A stretch of DNA of 64,000 bases from Pterois miles (taxonomy: Eukaryota > Chordata > Actinopteri > Perciformes > Scorpaenidae). Below the pieces are notes generated by a model, which was not told the origin of the DNA, made no database searches, and was given only the letters and a program-made list of their open reading frames with translations. Below, in pieces: positions 60,801 to 64,000 of this stretch. The stretch lies in the NCBI GenBank assembly GCA_947000775.1, contig CAMQGK010000516.1:1054001-1118000 (forward strand), read 5' to 3'. The stretch's first letter is position 1. Every line of letters starts with the position of its first letter. The position numbers and the translations under genes were made by a program.

Positions 60801-61506
60801 CTTTGGTTTCACACTGCACAATGTGGATCAAAAAAAAAAAAGCAGAAGGGCGTGTACGAAGGAGCGAATTGAACCGGTTGTTGTGGTCCATACCAGAGTA
60901 CAATTACTGCTTTCACAATTGGCCAAATGAAGTGCACCAGGGGTTGAATCGGGTTAAATTAAAATGGACTAAAGGTTGGCTTGTGAATGAGCCCTAACAT
61001 TGTAGGTGTCTCAGACTGTTGGTCCACAAGGTCACCTCAAAGAACAAGGCCATTTAAAATACACAAACTCAAAAACAGATGTATAAAGCAGAGGAACAAC
61101 GGTCTCATCATTCCCGTTTGGGTTGCAGTTACATTCTGGTTGTTTATGCACAGTTTATTGATTCAGTCTTCCTTTGATCACAGTTACTATGGTCTGTCTG
61201 TTTGGTTCCCTGATATGATCAAACACCTTCAGTATGAGGAGTATGAGTCCAAGGTCAAGGTAAGGTGAACAACAATTCATACAACTCAGAGCAACACACA
61301 TCATTTTGTCCTGCTTTCATGACAGCAAGATGGTTTAATTACAAGTGAATTCATGGTTTAAATTAATGTTGTTTGGTTTTAATGTTATGTAATAAATGTT
61401 GTTTTGTCTCTACTTAGGTGTTCCATAAAGAACGAGTGGAGAACTTCCATTTTAACTTCTCTTTAGAGAACCAGATCCATAAAGAAGGGGAGTACATCCA
61501 TGACAA
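35632..61506 (+). CDS. sv2b: Synaptic vesicle glycoprotein 2, SV2B-like; ten coding exons, 3' partial
   Basis: SV2 proteins are 12-helix major-facilitator-type membrane glycoproteins of synaptic and endocrine secretory vesicles that tune calcium-triggered exocytosis and bind synaptotagmin. The coding exons are 35632-35867, 40272-40498, 47832-48012, 50813-50964, 51809-51942, 54692-54781, 58167-58280, 60503-60591, 61184-61259 and 61418-61506. Every intron has GT-AG ends and phases match throughout, giving 462 codons plus 2 nt. Family hallmarks are TEGHDEEDQMYEGEYQGIP (48-66), CGHGKFQW (106-113), ALMADGVE (122-129), LPSAEKD (137-143), the MFS motif GGLADKVGRRR (170-180), KRGEHLSWL (235-243), FHSWRVFV (277-284), MPESPRFLLE (301-310), KHDEAWMILKQVHDTN (313-328) and YYGLSVWFPDMI (409-420). 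The short N-terminus without the Lys-rich start of SV2A/SV2C, and the stretch YQGIPHPDEVK, point to SV2B. Teleosts often keep two SV2B copies, so the a/b assignment is open. The last third of the protein is outside the window. Confidence 0.93.
35868..36689. other. Start of sv2b intron 1, no recognised feature
   Basis: AT-rich intron sequence after the donor of coding exon 1. Confidence 0.5.
36690..37140 (+). pseudogene. LINE ORF2 3' fragment in sv2b intron
   Basis: Broken plus-strand frames read LDWTTATPF-, LQLVQNAAAQT- and INGLAPSYLTWLL-like segments, the post-RT region of fish CR1/L2-type LINEs (pattern: SRLDYCNALYxGL, LQLVQNAAARLL). Several frameshifts. Confidence 0.65.
37141..38924. other. 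sv2b intron 1, no recognised feature
   Basis: AT-rich; a gtatatactgtgtatatac palindrome lies near 37447. Confidence 0.45.
38925..39310 (-). repeat. Degraded SINE-3-like relic, interrupted
   Basis: Inverted SINE-3 phrases occur at the two ends, cattcacccattcacaaca (about 38920) and cacactgatgtcac...cccaaggacactttgac (about 39210-39275), with about 200 unrelated bases between. Confidence 0.4.
39311..40271. other. sv2b intron 1 end, no recognised feature
   Basis: AT-rich, ending in the acceptor of coding exon 2. Confidence 0.45.
40272..40498 (+). CDS. sv2b: sv2b coding exon 2: pre-helix region and helix 1 (residues 79-155)
   Basis: The acceptor is tgtgtctcag| and the donor is CTGG|gtaagg. The exon completes Arg79 and encodes an Ala/Arg stretch, ELEELSEQYEDIMEDCGHGKFQW (91-113, the conserved cytosolic lead-in) and helix 1 with LGLALMADGVE (119-129), followed by LPSAEKDLCLS (137-147), the first luminal loop. 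Most SV2 proteins have GVEVFVVGF at 127-135; this copy reads GVECFVVAF, with Cys130 and Ala134. It ends in phase 1 within Gly155. Confidence 0.95.
41294..41669 (-). mobile_element. Full-length SINE-2 with 13-bp target-site duplication
   Basis: The minus-strand head (ggctgcacggtggtgcagtg, A box) and the body with gtttgcatgttctccccgtg, cttcctcccacagtcc and gcgaccctaacggg-type phrases lead to a (ATGG)n tail at 41294-41307. The identical 13-mer tgcattttaaaca flanks it at 41281-41293 and 41670-41682, a retrotransposition signature. Confidence 0.93.
42088..42127 (+). repeat. Interstitial telomere-type repeat (TTAGGG)6
   Basis: Six perfect TTAGGG units plus TTAG in sv2b intron 2. Confidence 0.97.
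42240..44240 (+). pseudogene. L2/Rex1-type LINE, endonuclease and RT, inactivated
   Basis: In order along the plus strand: a hydrophobic 5' segment LFCFLLAISGYIHQGRTSEH (also at 25300, minus); LCFTETRLGERIPDTSLH (endonuclease, about 42645); LHIILWDFNRANLGKELPKY (about 42945); NTLDHCYTAKL (about 43040); and RT segments MKSFERLMLSHLKDITRPLL, QCAYRANRSVDDAVDMGLYY and ILFVDFSSAFSTII (43887-44110). The sequence after the FVDFSSAF block (RT motif A) is broken, and the YxDD box is absent. Many frameshifts and stops. Sense-oriented relative to sv2b. Confidence 0.85.
44500..44579. repeat. Compound (CT)n(CA)n microsatellite
   Basis: CT to 44538, then CA to 44579. Confidence 0.96.
44580..46852. other. 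sv2b intron 2, no recognised feature
   Basis: Contains a purine-rich patch (44895-45030). Nothing resembling an exon was seen. Confidence 0.4.
46853..47184 (+). mobile_element. SINE-1 copy with bases replaced by G (probable sequence artefact)
   Basis: The intact 3' end gtgtaaattgaatttcccca, with a (CTT)n tail, identifies SINE-1. Upstream, 46858-47060 is nearly all G, yet surviving non-G landmarks fall in SINE-1 order: gctcggt, ggggttaaggcccg (B box), ctccctggg, aaacccccaagtgcgggg, gaggcgcccccac. Frames reading Pro- or Gly-only peptides here are meaningless. Confidence 0.85.
47195..47425 (+). repeat. Interspersed repeat ('ggtttagggaaagatcatgg')
   Basis: Shares aaagatcatggtttgggtta and ttcacaacgtccggtcac with other teleost-type copies. 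An inverted relative lies at 57600-57835 and a weaker one at 54045-54200. Confidence 0.5.
47832..48012 (+). CDS. sv2b: sv2b coding exon 3: helices 2-4 start (residues 155-215)
   Basis: The acceptor is ctctgtgcag| and the donor is ATTGG|gtaaca, phase 2. It encodes helix 2, the MFS motif A loop GGLADKVGRRR (170-180), helix 3, and SSFAQGYGFFLFFRLLSGIG (196-215). Helix 2 starts LTVFLSMMVGAFLWGG (156-171) where mammalian SV2s have an IVYLGMM-type core, so Phe159 and Ser161 differ from the usual Tyr and Gly. The donor is followed within a few bases by a CA microsatellite (48019-48064). Confidence 0.95.
48019..48330. repeat. CA microsatellite plus 'ccctaa'-rich interspersed repeat at the donor
   Basis: CA at 48019-48064 is followed by tttgagggtatgacattgac, a degenerate ccctaaccctaa block (48160-48222) and ccccaaaaggaaggcaagtccccac. 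This order is a recognised teleost repeat. Its start lies about 6 bases after the donor of sv2b coding exon 3. Confidence 0.65.
48331..50095. other. sv2b intron 3, little recognised
   Basis: Contains an (AGGTCC)n-like hexamer array at 48966-49024, which gives a DLDLDL frame on the minus strand. Otherwise featureless. Confidence 0.45.
50096..50230 (+). repeat. Interspersed repeat fragment
   Basis: Contains tcatctcagctcgtcacata and ggattaggcaacaaaaccac, related to 47195-47425 and 54045-54200. Confidence 0.4.
50813..50964 (+). CDS. sv2b: sv2b coding exon 4: helices 4-5 (residues 215-266)
   Basis: The acceptor is gtcgactctcag| and the donor is TACG|gtaaga, phase 1. It encodes GGTVPIVYSYFSEFL (217-231), the cytosolic loop KRGEHLSWLCMFWMIGG (235-251) that is nearly invariant in SV2, and YASFTAWGIIPRYG (253-266). 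The SFTAW stretch replaces the usual SAMAW. A degraded SINE tail with long homopolymer runs begins about 14 bp into the following intron. Confidence 0.95.
50979..51054 (+). repeat. Homopolymer-rich SINE-1 tail fragment beside a donor
   Basis: Reads gtgtaaa, then aatttccccctgggg, a 15-base A run, and a cttttctttt tail, colinear with the SINE-1 3' end but smoothed into homopolymers. It starts 14 bases after the donor of coding exon 4. Confidence 0.55.
51736..51803 (+). repeat. (TG)34 microsatellite forming a 3' splice-site tract
   Basis: 68 pure bases of TG followed directly by ttcag| and sv2b coding exon 5. Confidence 0.97.
51809..51942 (+). CDS. sv2b: sv2b coding exon 5: helix 6 (residues 266-310)
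   Basis: It encodes WGFSMGTEFQFHSWRVFVLA (267-286), helix 6, and TFMPESPRFLLE (299-310), the sugar-transporter-like PESPR motif at the start of the central cytosolic loop. The donor is GAG|gtaacc, phase 0. The acceptor is unusual: the bases upstream of ttcag are a pure (TG)34 tract with no ordinary polypyrimidine stretch. The exon is 134 nt, so skipping it would break the frame. Confidence 0.94.
51999..52110. mobile_element. MITE left-end fragment
   Basis: ttaaaggtccagtgtgtaac matches the ends of the element at 12427-12723. No right end was found. Confidence 0.5.
52226..52292 (+). repeat. SINE-1 3' end fragment
   Basis: ccactgtgggactagtaaag followed by gaatatc and an (ATCTT)n tail. Confidence 0.75.
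52625..53103 (-). pseudogene. LINE ORF2 C-terminal part, minus strand
   Basis: The minus frame includes HPTYGHEFWVVTERMTLQIQ, MAKVSFLHRVAGLSLRDMVM and NALGSP. This is the fish LINE pattern TYGHExWVMTER with FLRRVAGxSLRDRV, lying after the RT core. Its upstream part continues at 53560-53830 beyond a nested SINE. Confidence 0.78.
53105..53426 (+). mobile_element. SINE-3 copy (tRNA-derived), near full length, nested in LINE
   Basis: Head gcggctgtggctcagagggt (A box), then gatggtttgaccctcgg (degenerate B box), gagcaagacacttaacccc, gtaaagcgctttgagtag and gcgctatataaatgcaagtc. The word gctt flanks it on both sides within LINE sequence. Confidence 0.85.
53560..53830 (-). pseudogene. LINE reverse-transcriptase core fragment, minus strand
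   Basis: The minus frame includes CPLSPILFVIFMDRISRCSW and SLLFVDDVVLLSSSDRGLQH. FVDD is the RT catalytic box (normally FADD/YADD). It belongs to the same element as 52625-53103. Confidence 0.8.
54045..54200. repeat. Interspersed repeat fragment
   Basis: Contains catctcaactcgtcatatac and ttaagttcaggaaacaaaat, related to 47195-47425. Confidence 0.35.
54692..54781 (+). CDS. sv2b: sv2b coding exon 6: central cytosolic loop (residues 311-340)
   Basis: A 90-nt exon with both ends in phase 0 (acceptor gtcgaacag|, donor ACG|gtaagt). It encodes NAKHDEAWMILKQVHDTNWR (311-330) and AKGQPEKVFT, a block conserved throughout SV2. Trp329 replaces the usual Met of DTNMRAKG. Being in phase and 30 codons long, it could in principle be skipped without a frameshift. 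The acceptor has a weak pyrimidine tract; ATG/TG-rich sequence precedes it. Confidence 0.94.
55322..55635 (+). mobile_element. SINE-2 copy, 3' truncated
   Basis: gggctgcacggtgatgcagt (A box), gatttgattccagc (B box), gtttgcatgttctccccatg and tgtaccccgccttcgcccaa, then divergent sequence. Confidence 0.85.
55665..57060 (+). mobile_element. DIRS-like retrotransposon, 3' half, inactivated
   Basis: Broken plus-strand frames read VLKQIWSQFGRADVTLFAQL (RNase H region, 55986 on), WVDVFAHMPWPGKLLFAFPP, VQTIQAARVRSITACESAKW, GLASATIKVSAAAISSCQEG (tyrosine recombinase N-terminal part) and DREARLHLLCPVYAFIR near 56920. This order (RT/RNase H followed by a tyrosine recombinase) is characteristic of fish DIRS1-like elements. 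A terminal segment with ccatagagtccattgg follows at about 57015. Stops and frameshifts throughout. Confidence 0.75.
57195..57365 (+). repeat. Interspersed repeat ('gttagcttagcttagcataa')
   Basis: ttaaaggaatagttattttc, cagttacagccagga, ggttagcttagcttagcata and ggtctgtctaaaggttgcaa, in the order of a common teleost repeat. Confidence 0.6.
57600..57835 (-). repeat. Interspersed repeat, inverted relative of 47195-47425
   Basis: aactcaaaccacaatctttt and aaccaagtccattttttcct match the inverted family phrases. Confidence 0.45.
58167..58280 (+). CDS. sv2b: sv2b coding exon 7: central cytosolic loop (residues 341-378)
   Basis: A 114-nt, phase 0/0 exon with a good acceptor (tatcttttcag|) and donor (CTG|gtatgt). 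It encodes VTHIKAPKTAEDEFIEIQSA (341-360) followed by TGTAAQRWAVRSLTLCKL (361-378). The motif EFIEIQSxTGTxxQRW is diagnostic of SV2. Ala-Ala at 364-365 replaces the Trp-Tyr usual in TGTWYQRW. Confidence 0.94.
58612..59460. mobile_element. hAT-like MITE relic (approximate limits)
   Basis: Starts aaaggtgctttcacacatgt. Further family phrases occur at gtttgctttcacacaacaaa (59308) and tcaagcggcctcagtttggt (59375). The right end is unclear. Confidence 0.4.
59890..59985. mobile_element. DIRS-like terminus fragment
   Basis: tagagggctctgc and caatatcataaccttcatt match the end at 57025-57080. Confidence 0.4.
60503..60591 (+). CDS. sv2b: sv2b coding exon 8: lead-in and first part of helix 7 (residues 379-408)
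   Basis: The acceptor is tttgtcccag| and the donor is TTCAG|gttagt, phase 2. It encodes VLRNVASLLSAELRFATLFM (379-398) and AIIWFCMAFS, the start of helix 7. The spacing matches the equivalent mammalian SV2 segment exactly, but the cytosolic lead-in (379-395) is poorly conserved. Confidence 0.92.
60712..60990. mobile_element. Possible hAT-like MITE relic
   Basis: gcgctttcacaagccacagt and ggtttcacactgcac resemble hAT-like 'ctttcacac' ends. Internal phrases aattgaaccggttgttgtgg are similar to the 58612 element family. Confidence 0.35.
61184..61259 (+). CDS. sv2b: sv2b coding exon 9: end of helix 7 (residues 408-433)
   Basis: The acceptor is tttgatcacag| and the donor is AAG|gtaagg, phase 0. 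It encodes YYGLSVWFPDMIKHLQYEEY (409-428) and ESKVK, one of the best conserved SV2 blocks, leading from helix 7 into the large luminal loop. Confidence 0.95.
61418..61506 (+). CDS. sv2b: sv2b coding exon 10: start of luminal loop 4 (residues 434-463)
   Basis: The acceptor is tctctacttag| and the donor is GACAA|gtaagt, phase 2. It encodes VFHKERVENFHFNFSLENQI (434-453) and HKEGEYIHDK. NFS at 446-448 is an N-glycosylation sequon at the position of the first luminal glycan site of SV2A (family knowledge). The upstream intron is only 158 bp. No further exon was found before the window end, so at least 2.5 kb of the next intron follows. Confidence 0.94.
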
Positions 61507-61735
61507 GTAAGTCTCACAGCATCACCTTATGGACAAAGCAAACAGAGAGAGACTTGCTATGGGTTTGAGGTATACATACATTTGCTGTACTTTAACATTA
61601 TATAGCAAATAAAACATCTGTCCAAAAAAGGAAATCCTCCATTTTTATTGATTTAATTCAATAAGTGCTAATGCACATTCTGTAGGAGTGATAGGCATGT
61701 TGCTGTTGATGTCAAGCTGAAGAATCAGCAGACGG

Positions 61736-62022
61736 GCTGTATTTATATAACATCTCTCAGTCGTCCGACCACTCAATGTGCTTTACACTACATGTCAGCA
61801 TTCACCCATTCACACACATGTTCATACACTGATGGCAGAGGCTGCCATGCAAGGTGCTAACCTGCCCATCAGGATCTAAATTAAATTGTCATTCACACAC
61901 CGATGGCACAGTCTCCAGGAGGTTAAGTATCTTGCTCAAGGACACTTCATGTTACTGGAGGAACCAGGGCCTGAACCGCCGTCCTTCTGACCTGCTCTTC
62001 CTCTGAGCCACAGCCACCTCAA
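61736..62022 (-). mobile_element. SINE-3 copy, minus strand
   Basis: Reverse of the SINE-3 order: gtatttatataaca, ccgaccactcaatgtgcttt, ggcagaggctgccatgcaag, cttgctcaaggacacttc, ctctgagccacagcca (inverted A box). Confidence 0.82.
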
Positions 62023-63224
62023 GTAAAGACTTAAATTATACAGCTGTGGTTGGAGTTATTGTACTTACATTGGTATCTGAGGATGGCAATTAGAAACTGA
62101 GACAGCTTGCACTGGAACTGTGTGTGGAGAAAAATAGCTTGATCATTATATCAGTGGACTAACGGAGTGACTCATTGAAAATAGGGGACGCAAAGAGTGT
62201 AAGATCATTCAAGTTTGAAAGTTATTTGAAGAGTTGTTTGAAGAAGAAGAAGGATATGTGATATGACAGAAATGAAGCATCAGATATAGCAAAGCCATCA
62301 GTGGGTTTGCCTATAGCCTCAACCTACAATGAAACTGAAGAGATGGACTTGCATGAACTAGAGTCAGGATTGTGGTATCTGCATACCATTGACCACTTCA
62401 CATGCATCAGTGAGGGGATCATTGTCACCACCAAGAAATCACTGGTAAAAATATTCTAGTTTCTCCTGTCACAAAAAAGTGACCAGCCATTTGACTGTGC
62501 AGGTGGCCCGCGAGAACCTCGTCTAGGAGGGGCTCCCCAGGGTGCCTCCGTGTGGTCCTGCACCCTGAGAATATCCCGAATTTCCCTACGGGGGAAATAT
62601 TGTATTATTTTATCTTATCTTATCCACCATACCTGCTACTGTGGCTCTAGTCTTCAGTGAATAGAGCCAGGATACCTTGACACATTGCCAGATATCTGGA
62701 AGTGAAGGCTAGATGGCTGTAGCCCAATGCGTCCCACCGCAGCAGCCATTACCAGCAAAGTATGGTAATGGATTCCACAGTGGAGCCGTCAGACACCAAG
62801 GAAGCATCACTGTCTTCATCGGCAGACGAAGCCAGTATCTCGGCAGTAACTGCCGGTGGCTGCAGCAGAGCATCGGAGGCTGGAGCAGGGATCCGGGCAG
62901 CATCAAACTCAGACTGTGGGTCACTGACATCACAGTGTCATGTCACAGCATCAGAATAAAATCCCATCTCTACTGGTGTTGAATCACTCAGCAGGCCAAG
63001 CAGTCTGGAGCAGATTCAGCATATTGCTGAAGGCCTTTCTCTAGATGGTTCACTCCAAGGCATAGGATGCAGGCGCTGTGAATGATCCACCCAAACAATG
63101 AAGGTGGGGAGCGATGGGAACCGATGGGGTTCTTGTAGCACACGCCATCTGTGGAGATGTGGTAGTCAGATCACTGAAGAAAAATGGATGCAACGCATGT
63201 ATGCGGTAGGCGTGTCCTAATTGG
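62023..63224. other. sv2b intron after coding exon 10, mostly unclassified
   Basis: Includes a gaatttccctacgggggaaa plus (ATCTT)n-type SINE/LINE tail at about 62577-62630 and a Ser-rich open patch at 62762-62959 that may be DIRS gag-like, not provable. Confidence 0.4.
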
Positions 63225-63345
63225 CTGGGTACATTTATGCAAATCTCAGTGGGAGAAAGTGATTGTGACTGGAGGAAAGTTTTACCCATAGAGTCCAGTA
63301 TAGGGCGGAGCCTGTGTGAGACATACCTATACAAGGAGGTAATCA
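63225..63345. mobile_element. DIRS-like element terminus
   Basis: atgcaaatctcagtggga, then cccatagagtccagtatagg and gcggagcctgtgtgagac, matching the ends near 57000 and 23450. Confidence 0.5.
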
Positions 63346-63512
63346 TGGTGAGTTTGATGCATCCCAGAGCAACTCGATCACAACTTGTAAAAGCCTTGAA
63401 AATCTACAGCATGTTTATGAAAATATTGAATTGCAGTAGCTTGTTTTTAACATGGCTATGGTGAGCCTGTTCAAAACGTCCTCATCCCAACTCATCACTT
63501 ACTGCTGCTTTG

Positions 63513-63560
63513 TCACACCACTTGGTGTCACTTAAGGTTTAGTGACACCAAGTGGTGTCA
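63513..63560. repeat. Short perfect-looking hairpin
   Basis: The arms 63513-63532 and 63541-63560 are inverted with 19 of 20 matches, loop taaggttt. Confidence 0.85.
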
Positions 63561-63599
63561 ACAGCACCACTCTATATTCTACCTGAACTGCAAAAGACC

Positions 63600-64000
63600 C
63601 TTTTGCGCATGCAAATCAATCCCGTTGCCTACGCGATTGATTGATCGATAGACACAACGACATGTATGTTTGCCACTTTCCCAGTGAAATTAGTGGTTTG
63701 ACACTGTTTCTGAACGCAGATGGAGCCGCTATCAATCGGCGTTTGTCCCCTTTCCCAGTGAGCAGAACCAGTAGGTCTCTCCCCCGCTGGCGAGCTGCGT
63801 CGCCTCCTTCTTACCGCTGCGCGTCTGCTGACGTCGTCGCGCTGAAAACACGTATATTTAGTGCAACAGAATTCAAGGAAGTAAACAATGGAGAGCAAGC
63901 GAGTCCCGCGGTGGCCAGTGTTCTTTTCAACGTGATGTTGAAGCGGTAAACAAAGCAGACGCGTATATCAGCCGTAAATAAGCCGGACTTCCTCTGATCG
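63600..64000. promoter_or_regulatory. CpG-rich segment with CRE-like and TATA-like motifs
   Basis: Many CpGs, unlike the surrounding AT-rich intron. It contains ctgacgtcgtcgcgctg (TGACGTC, CRE-like) near 63828 and tatattta near 63853. It may be a promoter, or the CpG-rich end of an unrecognised repeat. It runs to the window edge. Confidence 0.35.

Overview
The window looks like a teleost fish chromosome. The single recognisable protein-coding gene has the GT-AG intron structure of a vertebrate gene. It lies in non-coding DNA packed with (CA)n/(TG)n microsatellites, several tRNA-derived SINE families of teleost type, and broken LINE, DIRS-like and Ty3/gypsy-like elements. The species cannot be named from the sequence.

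Positions 1-35,616 are intergenic or possibly distal 5' non-coding DNA. No exon was recognised there. This part holds a pyrimidine-rich repeat (about 1,880-2,330), a cluster of dinucleotide repeats (4,033-4,439), a roughly 2-kb strongly purine-biased segment (5,290-7,260), a minus-strand gypsy-type integrase relic with exact D-35-E spacing (7,980-8,446), and TIR-flanked MITE-like elements. It also holds a 41-bp minisatellite open in all three forward frames (18,608-19,050), a nested palindromic repeat (21,888-22,069), SINE copies and LINE pieces.

Positions 35,632-61,506 on the plus strand carry ten coding exons of a synaptic vesicle glycoprotein 2 gene, best matched to SV2B. They give 462 complete codons plus two bases in one continuous reading frame. 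Exon ends agree in phase at every junction. The encoded part runs from the acidic, Tyr-rich cytosolic N-terminus through MFS helices 1-6, the central cytosolic loop and helix 7, into the start of the large luminal loop between helices 7 and 8. The remaining roughly 220 residues (rest of the loop, helices 8-12, C-terminus) lie beyond the window. The introns are loaded with transposon relics: an L2/Rex1-type LINE, an RT-bearing LINE with a nested SINE, a DIRS-like element and MITEs.

Two exon borders directly touch dinucleotide repeats: (TG)34 forms the whole 3' splice-site upstream region of the fifth coding exon, and a CA repeat starts a few bases after the donor of the third. At 46,858-47,060 a near-pure G block is a SINE copy whose bases have been overwritten by G, almost certainly an assembly or base-calling artefact. 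The last 400 bases are unusually CpG-rich and may hold a promoter-like or repeat-derived segment inside the sv2b intron. I found no convincing new multi-gene system. The most useful leads are the splice-adjacent repeats, the corrupted SINE, the three-frame minisatellite and the purine-biased block.
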